A DNA stretch of 64,000 bases from Odiellus spinosus (taxonomy: Eukaryota > Arthropoda > Arachnida > Opiliones > Phalangiidae). The stretch is taken from positions 4,590,501 through 4,654,500 of the forward strand of contig OY987226.1 of assembly GCA_963920705.1 (NCBI GenBank), in the 5' to 3' direction. The translations under genes were made by a program, and so were the position numbers. Below the pieces are notes generated by a model. The model did no database searches. It was not told the DNA's origin and saw only the letters and a program-made list of their open reading frames with translations. Shown here piece after piece: positions 12,428-23,848 of this stretch; position 1 is the first letter of the stretch; each line of letters begins with the position of its first letter.

Positions 12428-12837
12428 GTATTTTTTTTTCAATGGAAGTTTGGGTCGCCTCTCTGTCTTTTTAATGCGCTGGGAATGAAGAGCTTAATGA
12501 AAACGGATCATATCGATCCTCTGTTGAAAAAAAAAAATCTTTTGTTGGAAGCAAACGGTGCGGAATGCTTGACGTACAAGACTCTTAAGTGCGTTATATC
12601 TTGAAATAGATATACCTCTTGCTGTTCAATGATAGTTTGCGTAATTATAAAAAGCCGAGATGGATTAATACACAATGATACATCTCATAGAGAAAAAAGT
12701 AGTCTCTGTGAACTTTACTTGATCGTGAGTATAGAATTACAAGCGATCATTACGTGTTGTTTTTAGAATCGGACTAATTAGGGAAATATCTTATCCTAAT
12801 TAATCGCCCTCTAGATGAAAAGAAAAATCGTTAGACA

Positions 12838-12990
12838 TAGAAACCTGACTCGATTCGGGTTCTTGTCAAATTAATCTCGCGCTAATTCCCGAATTTAAAA
12901 TTAAAAATTAACGAAGTTGTTTTTACGTACGCGTGACGTCGGTTTTACTTTTCATTACAATGTGCTCCCATAGAATATTGTAGAGCATAT
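12838..12990. repeat. Half copy of the CRE-bearing long-TIR element
   Basis: Contains CTGACTCGATTCGGG, TTGTCAAATTAATCTCGCGC, then GCGTGACGTCGGTTTTACTT and AATGTGCTCCCATAGAAT. This is the left arm of the family seen in full at 46448-46852. A TGACGTC core lies at 12934-12940. Confidence 0.7.
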
Positions 12991-14063
12991 AGTTGATTCT
13001 CTTTCGTTCTGGCACTTGATAAGGTGGCTTTCGCGCGGTCTTTTTCGTAAAAGTACCTAATCCAGAAAGCCCTATCTTTCTTAAGAACGCGTCAACCCAG
13101 AGGTATATTTAGAATATGGCTTTTTAATGTTATAAAACAAAATATCCATCGGCAATCGAAAAAATTGTGATAGCCTCACTTTAAAAAAGTAATTATATAT
13201 TAACTAATGAAAACATTTGAAAAAATGTCTCTGAACATCTGAAAATATTTAAATGAGAACCTACGACAAATCAAAGACTCTCTCTCCACCTTTGACTTAT
13301 TACAAAATATCCGCGACTCGCGAATAATAAAAAACCAGATCGTTTTCAAGTGTGCATGTCGCAACACGTGTCGCGGGGAATTTATTTAAGCCAAAGGAGA
13401 GCGTCTTTATATTAGTCGTGGCAAGAATAGATCTATTCTTGTTCTTTGGACAATACGCAAACTGACTTATTTTTAGAAGCAAAATCAATAGAAAATATTA
13501 CTTAATTTTCCTATTCACACTCCAATTTTAGACATATATATTATGAAAGGCTTCCATTAATAAAAAGAAATATTAATATATATACCAATATAAAAAATAA
13601 GTTTCAATGGAATTCTAAGAATAAGAAGTCGTATAAATAACAGAAAAAAAAACACAATATTTCTGTTAACCGCTTGTCATCAACTTTCATCATCGAAACC
13701 TTTTTTTTTTTTTTTCTCCGGAAATTCCAACACATACCTACTATGTGTGATAATATTTCTTCTCAAAAATTCCATTCATTTCTCAATATTGGTAAGGCAT
13801 TGAAGCTGCAGGTAGGAAGGGAGAAAAGCCCTAAAGAGATATCGACGTTTTCCATAATAAATTTCTTTTTCGCTCTATGTTTGGGGACCCCTAAACTTGG
13901 TCCCAAGCCAGCTTCCGCTTCGTTCGCGGCTTTTATAGGGGAAATAACTCCTTAACAAGATGAAATGAACCACAAATAACTTTTCATGGACGTAACTAAA
14001 TTGTATTTGATAAATTGGAAGAAAACCGGCTGAGTGACCAAATTAACTTTCAAACCAAAATTT

Positions 14064-15317
14064 GAACACTCCAGAAATTTGTGGCGTTCGAAATTGAACA
14101 CTCCAGAAATTTGAGGCGTTCAAAATTGAACACTCCAGAAATTTGTGGCGTTCAAAATTGAACACTCCAGAAATTTGTGGCGTTCAAAATTGAACACTCC
14201 AGAAATTTGTGGCGTTCAAAATTGAACACTCCAGAAATTTGTGACGTTCAAAATTGAACACTCCAGAAATTTGTGACGTTCAAAATTGAACACTATTGAA
14301 ATTTGTGGCGTTCAAAATTGAACACTATTGAAATTTGAGGCGTTCAAAATTGCACACTCCAGAAATTTGAGGCGTTCAAAATTGCACACTCCAGAAATTT
14401 GAGGCGTTCAAAATTGCACACTCCAGAAATTTGAGGCGTTCGAAATTGAACACTCCAGAAATTTGAGGCGTTCGAAATTGAACACTCCAGAAATTTGAGG
14501 CGTTCGAAATTGAACACTCCAGAAATTTGAGGCGTTCAAAATTGCACACTCCAGAAATTTGAGGCGTTCAAAATTGCACACTCCAGAAATTTGAGGCGTT
14601 CAAAATTGCACACTCCAGAAATTTGAGGCGTTCAAAATTGCACACTCCAGAAATTTGAGGCGTTCAAAATTGCACACTCCAGAAATTTGTGGCGTTCAAA
14701 ATTGCACACTCCAGAAATTTGTGGCGTTCAAAATTGCACACTCCAGAAATTTGTGGCGTTCAAAATTGCACACTCCAGAAATTTGTGGCGTTCAAAATTG
14801 AGCACTCCTGAAATTTGAGGCGTTCAAAATTGCACACTCCTGAAATTTGAGGCGTTCAAAATTGCACACTCCTGAAATTTGAGGCGTTCAAAATTGCACA
14901 CTCCTGAAATTTGAGGCGTTCAAAATTGCACACTCCTGAAATTTGAGGCGTTCAAAATTGCACACTCAAGAAATTTGAGGCGTTCAAAATTGCACACTCC
15001 AGAAATTTGAGGCGTTCAAAATTGCACACTCAAGAAATTTGAGGCGTTCAAAATTGCACACTCAAGAAATTTGAGGCGTTCAAAATTGCACACTCCAGAA
15101 ATTTGAGGCGTTCAAAATTGCACACTCCAGAAATTTGAGGCGTTCAAAATTGCACACTCCAGAAATTTGAGGCGTTCGAAATTGAACACCCCAGAAATTT
15201 GAGGCGTTCGAAATTGAACACCCCAGAAATTTGAGGCGTTCGAAATTGAACACCCCAGAAATTTGAGGCGTTCGAAATTGAACACTCCAGAAATTTGAGG
15301 CGTTCAAAATTGAAACA
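14064..15317. repeat. 32-bp tandem satellite, about 39 copies
   Basis: Units of 32 bp, read as GAACACTCCAGAAATTTG followed by TGGCGTTCAAAATT with small changes. Spacing is exactly 32 where checked (starts at 14064 and 14096). Variants come in runs: TGTGGCG first, then TGACG, two units with ACTATTGAAAT, then GCACACTCCAG, CTCCTGAAA, CTCAAGAAA and finally CACCCCAG with TTCGAAATT. Neighbouring copies resemble each other most, as expected when local unequal exchange homogenises the array. The minus strand is open in several frames, but this follows from the repeat. Confidence 0.93.
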
Positions 15318-15577
15318 CGCTATAAATTTATGGGCAAAAAAGTACAATTTAACATATTTCAAGATGTGATGTGTTACCAACTTCACCCCTTTCTTCCTCC
15401 ATTTCACTATTGAAGGTGTTCCTTATAGAGTATACTACTTTTAGATTGTAAAGTAATACATTTAGACTTTTCAGAGTATCCAAACGTATGGGGATGGGTA
15501 TAAAAATGAAAACTCGGAATGTGTTACGGCCAAGAGAGAGAGAAACTTTGGACCAAAATTCGGCGATAAAAATTCAT

Positions 15578-15781
15578 TTATTCTCCTTCAGCTGATTGAT
15601 CGTTAAGCGACTGCTCTTCAGCAGCTAGCTTGGAATTTCGTTTTCGCGCGAATCCACCAAATGTGGCGCTGAGAGCCGCTGTACGAGACAGACTTTGACA
15701 AAGCGACCCCTGAAAGCTAGGGTTAGCCAAAAATGAAATATAAGGTACGCCCATACTTTTAACGTTATCTTTAGATGGCAT
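15578..15781 (-). CDS. Small unrecognised ORF, 67 residues, doubtful
   Basis: A single open frame starts MPSKDNVKSMGVPYISF and ends EEQSLNDQSAEGE. Its amino-acid composition is balanced, unlike the other short open frames nearby. It has a basic stretch ARKRNSK in the second half and an acidic C-terminus, but no signal peptide or membrane helix. The stop codon overlaps a polyadenylation-type AATAAA on the minus strand. I do not recognise a family. It may be a small gene, the last exon of a larger one, a retrocopy fragment or chance. Confidence 0.25.
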   Translation of the reverse strand: MPSKDNVKSMGVPYISFLANPSFQGSLCQSLSRTAALSATFGGFARKRNSKLAAEEQSLNDQSAEGE

Positions 15782-16163
15782 TATACTATACCCGAAGCAT
15801 TTTATAGAAGCTTAGTAAAAACCTTTAGACGAATGTCTTAGCCTAAAGATTAAAGTTGACATTTCGTTTTTCTGAACCAGCGGAGGCTTTGTAAAACCGC
15901 GAGTAAATCTATCGTTTTATTTTTATTTCGATATTGAAGTTTCGATGGAAAGATTATCAAGCATATAGCCCAGCGCAACATTTTAGTGTGAGGTAAACCA
16001 TTTCAGAGAGATTCGAAATATGAAATGATTTGGGGACTCTATAATGATAATTTCCCTTATATGTTTATTAAACTCAAGGCTTGTAAAGAAATAAATTTTA
16101 AACATACACGCAATATACATAGTTTTCACTTAAGGAGGTAAATGCTGTTCTCCAGTGTTGCAA

Positions 16164-16247
16164 TCTTGTGTGAGCGCAAATTGAAGCAGAGAGAAAGGCT
16201 AGCAGTTCTGTTCTGTAACTGATTTGCTTTGAATTGCGCTCACAAGG
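16164..16247. repeat. Short inverted repeat
   Basis: CTTGTGTGAGCGCAAATT is inverted as AATTGCGCTCACAAGG across a spacer of about 50 bp. It is probably the remnant of a small foldback element. Confidence 0.5.
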
Positions 16248-17373
16248 TCCTGGTAGCCACGCAATGAAATGAAAGCTAGCAGAGAGGGTGGAATTTTCTT
16301 TGCCCCTTTATCATTCTTGATTTTCCGTTATTCTGAATCATAAGTTATTGAAAACCTGACTTATTTTCAAGCAGACTACAAAGTACAACCTTTTGAGGTC
16401 GTACATTGTCGTCTGCTCTGAAAGAGCTCCTTGAAAAGCTAACTATCAAATACGTATATACATAAATATTGGTTCAACAATATTTATTTCGATACCTATG
16501 TTTTTTTCCCCTTTCACCTTGTAATGGGAAATCTAAGCATCTGTTACTGAGCTTTCTAGCTAGTTTTCTTTTACCCATTACATTCTTGTAAACCTTTACA
16601 TTTACTGAGATATTTTTTTTTCCCATTTTAGTGGAGAAAAACTATTTCCCATACCAATATACTGCCAGAAACGGTTCTAGATTCAAGCATGAACGTAAAG
16701 ATTCATGTATCTAATAAGAGCTTATATTACCTCTTAGCTCTGGATTTACTACAACAGCTATCATTTGTTAGGGGCTTGAAGCACATTTTTCATATTACGT
16801 ATATATAAACTGGATTAGATCTGATATAAGATTTTGACTACACGAGTTAAAATGTATAACATAGTAACCAACTGCCCAAGTGCAAATGCGCATATGGAAA
16901 CTGCGCAAAGAGGATCTGCGCAATTGGAACATTACCCTTAAGATTGTTAGCATTGAAACAATGAGCAGCGAGATCAATGTAAAAACGTAACTACTTGTTT
17001 TTATTACGTTACTCACGCTGTAGGGAGTATTCCTTTTCATATTTTGTCTTTCATAAACTAAACAACTCTTACTGTCAATAAATCACAGTCCAACTCGACT
17101 CTTCAAAATGTTACCGAGTTCAACTAAAAAATCCGAAACTGGAAATAGTTGAAACCTAAGGAAAATTGACAAAGTTGGAGTCCAAAAGGGTTAGAAAAGG
17201 TATCCCATGCATGGTCTTTAGCTGGATAAAGAAAAAAAAATGGGCCTCATCGATCAAGGCGAAGCGAGGGCCTCAACTTCTGGAACTGATATGGGAATTC
17301 TTCCGCAGTTGTTTGTGCCTGCTCACAAAAAAAACTCTTCTTATGGCGGGTTTTCATAGAAGAAACTAACGCC

Positions 17374-17575
17374 CGTATACGTAGTACTATCAGCAAAGGT
17401 TCGGGTAAATATACCGGCAGATTCTGATTCGAGACGCTCTAGCGATGACATTTCGAATTTAGGAGGGAAGATAAAGTAGCCAAGCGCGGCCCGCCTAAAT
17501 TCTGTCCGACTCTCCTGACTCAAAATATCGAGCCAGAAAGGGGTGACGCCTTCTTTGGTGACCATGGACTAATAC
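17374..17575. repeat. Half copy, CAGCAAAGG-family MITE
   Basis: Starts GTAGTACTATCAGCAAAGG and follows the element interior (TACCGGCAGATTCTGATTCG, then CTCCTGACTCAAAATATCG). It lacks the right inverted repeat. An open frame over this stretch (17341-17565, minus) is element sequence, not a gene. Confidence 0.65.
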
Positions 17576-18111
17576 CTATACCTTATTTTGTGACAATAAT
17601 TCCGAAAATACCACGCAAAAACTATTTTCCATGATAAGTTGGAACCCCATTTCTGTTTAAAGTATAGAATACAGGCGATATCACGAAGACGCGACTTAAG
17701 GTACGACTGCTTGTTAAAGTTTTAGCCCATTATCGATCTTGAAGCTTTGGGAGTCGCTCTTTTTTTCTTCTTTTTGGCTATATTTGGCTATCCAGCTAGG
17801 GTATTTCATTACTATCCTCGGCTCAATGTGATATTCGATCACTAGCCAAGTGACATTTAAAAGAACCTTAAGGGATCACGTCTGAAAAAAAAAAAAAAAG
17901 AAGGGAACAAAGAAAAACCCGAAATTAGAATGAGAAATTCTTTTCAGAAGAAATTGGGGGCTTTCGCATTAGTATTAAGAGGTATTTAACCTTTTCTGCT
18001 TATGAGTTTGGCTAACCCAAATGATCGTCGTTATAAGTAATCAATCTTAAGAACCGAAATTTATTATTTTTTGATAAATTATGTGTGGAGTCGTAATTTA
18101 GCCAATGTTTG

Positions 18112-18125
18112 CCGCTAGGTGGCGG
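18112..18125. promoter_or_regulatory. CTCF-like motif candidate
   Basis: CCGCTAGGTGGCGG closely resembles the CTCF core (CTAGGTGGCG type). It lies about 600 bp upstream of the TPPP start codon. A motif match alone is weak evidence for binding. Confidence 0.3.
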
Positions 18126-18719
18126 TAATTGTTTCTCTAGTTATTGAGATTTGTGGGCTTCCGAAAATCGGTGATGACAGGCTGACAGCATGATTTTTAA
18201 ATAACAATTTCAAAATTTAAAAATATTATTTTAGACTTTTTTTTGCATTTCACTAATGTTATTATTTTGCACGCTTATTTCCCAACCATTTTCAAAATAA
18301 AGTAGGTCCTACTTTGCGCCTCAACATGGTTAAATCTTTTGACCGGTCATTTCTGGCTGACGACGAAATCGCGTGATGTTATCTAGTTATCTGAAAAAAC
18401 CAAAAAAAAAGTACAGGAACGTTTCTATTTATTTTTTATTCTTACTATCCTATCCATTCTATCTCCCACTAGTCATACGCTCAAGTACCTCTAATGAGAA
18501 TCTCGTGGGATTTTTTTCACCCAACCCTAATGAGAAGATAATTAGATTTGGGGAGGAGTTTTTTTTGTTAAATGATTTTTTGCTACACCGCAAAGTGTCG
18601 TATTGTCATCATTGTTTTATAATGGTATCTAGATGAAACTTTGTACAGATTTATTGTGGTTAAGTGAATCTGTTCAGAAATTTAGAGACCTTAATTTGCT
18701 TTTTTTCGTGTTATTGTAG

Positions 18720-18734
18720 ATCAATTTTAAAACA
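18720..18734 (+). other. TPPP 5' untranslated segment after a probable intron
   Basis: The sequence TTTTTTTCGTGTTATTGTAG ending at 18719 is a good 3' splice acceptor. It is followed by 15 untranslated bases and then the start codon in the context AAACAATGG. This suggests a non-coding first exon further upstream, which I could not place. Confidence 0.55.
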
Positions 18735-18922
18735 ATGGCATCGTCAGAAGGGTTAACGTTCGAAGAGACGTTCAAAATTTTTGCCAAATTTGGAGACTCC
18801 AAGAGTTCTGGCGAAGCCATCACTCTGTCCAACAGTGATAAGTGGTTTAAGCAAGCTAAAGTTATTGACGGAAAGAAAATTACAACCACCGATACTGGAA
18901 TTTATTTCAAACAAGTTTCCAA
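18735..18922 (+). CDS. TPPP: TPPP coding exon 1
   Basis: Residues 1-62 plus two bases of the next codon. The donor is GTAAGATT. The start is chosen because it is the first ATG after the acceptor at 18719 and has a favourable context. Confidence 0.93.
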
Positions 18923-20210
18923 GTAAGATTATCAATTTTTTATACTACTCCATCTTTTTGCTTTAAAGGGAGAAAGAAGCCTGTTTTTTAATGATTCTTT
19001 ATCGATAAACTATAACTATTTCTTGTCGAATTCTTATCGACAAGCTCTCGAATTTAATCGCAAGAAATTAAAAAAAAGGTTCCCGAGACTGTCGATCGTT
19101 ACATACGCGTGACGTCGGTTTTACTTTGTATTTCAATGTCCTCCAATAGAATAACAAATGAAATTGACTTTCAAATGAAGAAATATCTTTTAATTTGCTC
19201 GAAAAATTTTTAAATTGGAAAATTCGAACAGAATTCGACCAAATAAACCAAATGAAATAATCTGAATTCAACAAAAGTTAACTCGTTAACCTAAGAGGTG
19301 TAAAATAAAAGATTAATTTTCTTATAATATATTGTTTTTTTTAAAGGGTATGAAAATATTTGTAATTCAGTAAAAATAATTTTTCGATTGAAATTATTTT
19401 TCCATTCAGAACGAAGAAAGCTTTGCCACTAAAAGAATATTGCCAGTTCCTGGAAATCATCGCCAAAAACAAGAAAATGAATATAGAGGACATCAAGCAA
19501 AAGTTGACGGAGTCTGGACCTCCGCAAACTACCAAAACCACGGTAAGGAATTTAAATTTAAAATCATTTATTTTTCATGAGGGCATAAGATTTCTTGATT
19601 TAAAATTTTCTTTATTACATTCATAAATTAAATATTATACAAAAAGAAGCTGTTTTGCTGTGATTTTACTCAAAAGATTTTATTATGAGCGGCCCTCCTA
19701 AATTCCGTCCCTCTCTCCCGACCCAAAATATCTAGGAAGAGTCCAAATCACTCGAACCAGACAGGGGGTGATGACATTTTCCTTGTTTTAAGTGATGGGC
19801 TAGTTACGTCTACCTTGGCCCTTTGCTGATAGTATTGTTAAACTTTTGATATTACAAAAAATTGATAAAGGCAACAGTAACCTAATTTATAATTTTTTAA
19901 GGAAGCTTTGAATTTTATTTTTTTACTGTTTACAAATTCTTTAACCTTGCCCTATCGTATATAAGATAAAAATTTTTTATGGTGAGTGAACTCTTGATTT
20001 AAATAAAGCTCTCCATTTTTCTGACAGTCCGCGACCGCTGCAGGTGCTGTGGCCCGTCTCACCGATCATACTAAATACACCGGTACCCACAAACAACGAT
20101 TCGATGATAGCGGAAAAGGCAAAGGTATAGAAGGCAGGAAAGAAGTAAATTCAGAGTCTGGTTACGTCTCTGGCTACAAAGCCGAAGGTTCGTACGAAGA
20201 AGGACATTAG
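18735..20210 (+). CDS. TPPP: Tubulin polymerization-promoting protein (TPPP/p25-alpha), three coding exons
   Basis: Coding exons 18735-18922, 19410-19542 and 20028-20210 join in frame to 167 residues. Both introns (487 and 485 bp) are GT-AG. The protein starts [20 protein letters not shown]. It carries the p25-alpha signature in the order expected: [20 protein letters not shown] in exon 1, an Ile/Lys-rich helical middle in exon 2 (IEDIKQKL) and the diagnostic C-terminal [17 protein letters not shown] at residues 124-140, then [16 protein letters not shown]. Length is close to the usual 170-190 residues, and the long disordered N-terminus of some homologues is absent. Family members bind tubulin and bundle and stabilise microtubules; the fly homologue ringmaker acts in axons. 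The gene stands alone on this strand. Both introns carry pieces of dispersed MITEs. Confidence 0.95.
19095..19165. repeat. Fragment of the CRE-bearing element in TPPP intron 1
   Basis: ACGCGTGACGTCGGTTTTAC followed by TTTCAATGTCCTCCAATAGA matches the inner part of the arm of the full copy at 46448-46852. The TGACGTC core is at 19110-19116. Confidence 0.65.
19410..19542 (+). CDS. TPPP: TPPP coding exon 2
   Basis: Begins after TTTTTCCATTCAG. One base completes the split Lys codon and 44 codons follow, ending in phase 0 before GTAAGG. Encodes residues 63-107. Confidence 0.93.
19687..19845. repeat. Half copy, CAGCAAAGG-family MITE in TPPP intron 2
   Basis: Carries the right half of the family: CCTAAATTCCGTCCCTCTCT, then GGGGTGATGACATTTT and GGCCCTTTGCTGATAGTATT. 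The left half is missing. Confidence 0.65.
20028..20210 (+). CDS. TPPP: TPPP coding exon 3
   Basis: Begins after CATTTTTCTGACAG and ends with the TAG stop at 20208-20210. Encodes residues 108-167, including the conserved GKGKG stretch. A short ATGA tandem follows the stop near 20244. An AATAAA at about 20811 could serve polyadenylation, but nothing else supports it. Confidence 0.93.
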   Translation, partial: SATAAGAVARLTDHTKYTGTHKQRFDDSGKGKGIEGRKEVNSESGYVSGYKAEGSYEEGH

Positions 20211-21324
20211 CCAGATCAAAAACTTGTCTGTCCGCCGAGAACCAATGAATGAATGAATGAAACTGGGCCGTGATATGTAGTCGGTAAGCTAGAACAATTT
20301 AATGCTATGGTTCCACTAACCCGTAAAGAGACAGAAATATGAAAAAAATGGTTAGAGAAATTGCAATTATATATTTTTGAAATTATAATTTATGGTTTTA
20401 ATTCATTAAGATCCCTCCTAATTAACCGTGGTTATGAACTAATTAGAATACAGGAAGTTCCCAACCGAACCCAACCTTCCGGCATTGTCCAAAATTTGCC
20501 AAAAAAAGTCGACCTTCGACAAGTACCTCTCTTTAACTATAATTTCAAAAATTTAAAATTACGATTTTTTTTTTTCTAACGATTAATTTTTAATTTCTTT
20601 CACTTAACGGGTTTGATATTAATGAGGTAAATACCCTTTTTTAAGGGTGCGCAGCAACCCCTTTTTGTACAATTCAAAGGTTTTCGGTGGATTGACTTTT
20701 ATATGATAAATAGTCGGTTCTTTTATTTTATTCGCGAAAGAGCTGCAGCTAAGTCTTTTTTTCTTCCATGGAAAATATCATGGGTTCAAAATCTTAATAT
20801 TAATAATATTAATAAATATAATAATAGGTGTATTTTTGGGAAAACGGTTTAAATCGCGCGCGAACGCTATATATTTGCAGAAAACATGAAAACGTTGAAC
20901 TTTTTGAAATATGTCTGATATGACATATATTAAATTAGGCTTAGCTAAGAGTAGTAAACCCAAAACCAGTCCCTACATAAAGAATACGTGAAATTAATTA
21001 CCAAGGCCTAAAAAATTTGAAAAATATTGAAGTATTTAATAACAGAAACTCTAAAACGTAAATTAAAATGCTAATAGTTAACCGTGAGGCCTTTTGTCAT
21101 TGTAACCCAAATACTCCTGGTCCAGTTATTATCCTTCAAATTTTAATTAATAGCGACGCGAATGAAGTTTTCAATGAATTTTTATCAAAGGTAGCGTATT
21201 TTATAATTAGAATAACGTGCAATTTTGGTAGTTTGCGTGGGAAGATGAGAGATGTCGCCACCTAACACGGTTTCGTGAAATCAAAGCCCCAATAGACGTC
21301 TTGCAAAAGGGGTAGACAACCCAC

Positions 21325-21403
21325 TGAATCAGACCTGTAAAGCAGGATGATGAGCTCATGCGCAGTGACGACGATGTTTCATCCCGCTTTACAGGTCTGA
21401 TTC
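21325..21403. repeat. 25-bp inverted repeat (small foldback element)
   Basis: Arms 21325-21349 and 21379-21403 share CAGACCTGTAAAGC and GGATGA with one mismatch. The outer sequences (GACAACCCACT and, inverted, GGCAACGACA) are also partly matched, so the element may be longer. Confidence 0.65.
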
Positions 21404-21984
21404 TGTCGTTGCCTATCACCTTTGTGTAGGGTCAAAATAAACCCAAAAAGAAAGGATTAGCTCGTATTTAGGTCAATTGAGGTCATCTCGCGTGTTTTTT
21501 ACTCTTTATATTCATCTCCTTATTGTTTAGAGAAATAAAATTTAAATATTTTAAGAGAAGAGTTTCCACGCCATCTAGTGTTTTTCACAAAAACGTTCTA
21601 CTTCCACCTTAGCATCTTACGAAATGAAGTTGGTTTTGCTACGGTTTTGCTACTCTTAGATCAGAGAAATATTTCAAAGTTCATAATTAAATGATCTCTA
21701 ACCCTTCTTTAGATTAATCTTTGTAGTATAAATGTTGTAAATCACGGGAAAATTAATATAACGCTTTTAACGATACAACACAAATTAATACAAATATATA
21801 TATATTTCGGTTGAAGGCAATTAACCAATAATATAGGGTTGATAATTTCTTGAAATCTGTAAGCTTATACAATTGTACAAATGTTTATCGTCCACAAATA
21901 ATTTTTAAATGTAAGTTTTTTAATTCAACGTAAAGGAAAATTAATCTAGGAAACATTATGTAGCTCCACCAAGAATGTAGACAA

Positions 21985-22350
21985 CCTGACTCGATTCGGG
22001 CCTTGTCAAATTGATCTCGCCCCAAGCTTGCGAAATTAAAAAACAAATTCCAGAGGCTTTTTTTTTATATACGCGTGACGTCGATTTTACTTTGCATATC
22101 AATGTGCTCCCATAGAATAAATTGATTTACTGTAGCTTCATCTATCGGTTGTTGAAACTGGTTCCCGAAGCAGTTTCGAGAAATCATATCGATTCGAGAA
22201 AAACCGGTTTCTTGTTCACACGACTCTAGAGAAACATTTTGAAACGATTTAAATCGATTTCAAAGCCTAGTATGAACGCGGCTATAATGAAATGAAAAGT
22301 AAAACCGACGTCACGCGTTCGAAAAACAACCATGGGAAATTTTTCAATCG
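21985..22350. mobile_element. CRE-bearing element split by an AGCTACG-family MITE
   Basis: The left arm at 21985-22126 (ACTCGATTCGGG to CTCCCATAGAATA, TGACGTC at 22076-22082) and the right arm at about 22290-22350 (AAGTAAAACCGACGTCACGC) belong to the family seen in full at 46448-46852. Between them, about 22127-22284 carries the AGCTACG-family blocks TGTAGCTTCATCTATCGGTT and GGTTCCCGAAGCAGTTTCGA. The younger element landed inside the older. Confidence 0.65.
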
Positions 22351-22564
22351 TGTCAGATTGCGCATCTATTTTAATATTTTTAATTTTTGGAATTTTTTGG
22401 TAATTGCTTAAAAAACATAATAGCGCCATAAATATATTTTATGGTTATAACTTAAGTTAAATAATTTTAACTACCTTGAATTGGGCTTCTATGTCAAAAC
22501 CTTGGCAAATGATATAAGCTCGTCATCAGCCGTCTTCGAACCGAGGTTTTATGACTAAATTTTC

Positions 22565-22856
22565 CAAGGTTGCCACAGATTTTTCAGATTCAAATTATCT
22601 GACTTTTCCAGATTTTTGCTTAACCTTTTCCGACGATTTTTCCCTGACCGTTTCAGCTAATACTACCCAATTTTTAACATTTTATTTTATATTATTTTGC
22701 AATTTCGTTCGACAAACGATTTGCACGATTATCTTCGTTCTAATCTATGCAACTGACACGGTCAGATCTTTAAGTTCCCTGACTTTTCCCTGACTTTTTT
22801 GGTTCATTTTCAAATTCCCTGACTTTCCCTGTTTTCCCTGACCTGTGGCAACCCTG
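22565..22856. mobile_element. Non-autonomous element with GGTTGCCACAG ends
   Basis: The left end CAAGGTTGCCACAGATTTTT is inverted at the right end as ACCTGTGGCAACCCTG. The interior is rich in TTCCCTGACTTTTCCCTGAC. Ends of this type are common in hAT-derived MITEs. No clear target duplication remains. Confidence 0.65.
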
Positions 22857-23835
22857 TTTTAAATTATATTTCAATGAGCCTTTAACCCAAAAACATTAAT
22901 CGCGATTTTTAAAAATTTTAAGCAATTTCCAATAATTTCACAAATAAAAATATTCAAATAGAATTTTCCTTTAAATATTATGTAGTTTAAAATCTTAATA
23001 TTTTTCATACTATCGCGCATAACGAATTAAGCTAAGCGGCTTCATCTTATCAAGTAATTCTATATAAATTAAATTATTAATTAGGATTAAAAAAGGCCAT
23101 TCAATCTTAATATAAATTAGATATAAAATGTATTCATACTAATTTGGCCATAATTTTAATAATAATTGAACGTCTTAATTTAATTACTATTAATTAATTT
23201 TTAAACCGATGCCACGAAACACATTTTAATTTCAAATCCTTAAATGTTTTAAACAAAAACTACTTAATTGATAATAGTTTGTTTATTATCATTATTTCAT
23301 TTAATAATATATATAAAGATATATATAAAATTTTTTTTTCTTTAACTAAGAGTTGGTTTGGTAATAAATCATCAAAGTATCATAAAAAAAATCTCCAAAG
23401 AATTTTTAAATCGACGAACCTAGGAGGCGCCTGTAGCTTTAGAGTATTTTTGACCCTTTTTTAAAGGGTTTGATGCGCTTGGAAAAATTCAGTAATTAAT
23501 TTTTTATAAATTTTATTATTTTAATTTTAATTTTATTTTTAAAAAGTGGATCAGCTTTTAATTTAATTTGAAAATTTGTTTCTAAATATAATTTTTTTTT
23601 CTCATAATTTGATGATTTTTTTCGCAAAATTGGTTAGAAGGGAGCCTGAAGCCAAAATCAAAAGCCCTATTTTGCTGAGTAGTAAAAAATATTGTAGTCC
23701 GCTGAGCCATAAAGTCACCGTTTTACCCTCCCGACTATTTCAATTCACCTTCCACCATTTTGTTCCACAGTGTGTAGAAAAGGAGAAAGCAGATAACTTA
23801 CGTGGGGATAATTGGGCGTTTTGTTTACTTGAATT

Positions 23836-23848
23836 TAGATGGCGCCAC
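23836..23848. promoter_or_regulatory. CTCF-like motif candidate
   Basis: TAGATGGCGCCAC fits the insect CTCF core (TAGATGGCGC). A similar inverted string, GTGGCGCCACCT, lies at 24035-24046. Motif only. Confidence 0.25.

Larger units (their letters stand above)
10302..14060. other. Intergenic DNA with hairpin, microsatellite and repeat halves
   Basis: No gene is recognised. Sub-features are listed separately: the hairpin at 10882-10957, a small inverted-repeat element at 11440-11577, a (TA)n tract at 12363-12427 and a half copy of the CRE-bearing element near 12838-12990. The segment TATAGGAGGCGTTGGTT near 11050 recurs inside the element at 43830-44117. Confidence 0.5.
15318..18700. other. Intergenic DNA between the 32-bp satellite and TPPP
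   Basis: Apart from the doubtful ORF at 15578-15781 and the repeat half at 17374-17575, no gene is recognised. A CTCF-like stretch lies at 18112-18125 and a 17-bp inverted pair at 16164-16180 and 16231-16247. Confidence 0.5.

Noticed and set aside
12104-12604. Open frames over the (TA)n tract
   Set aside because: Alternating Tyr/Ile is the translation of TA repeats on both strands; no other support.
14064-15407. Minus-strand frames with NASNFW and ERLKFL repeats
   Set aside because: Translation of the 32-bp satellite, which passes through all frames without stops.
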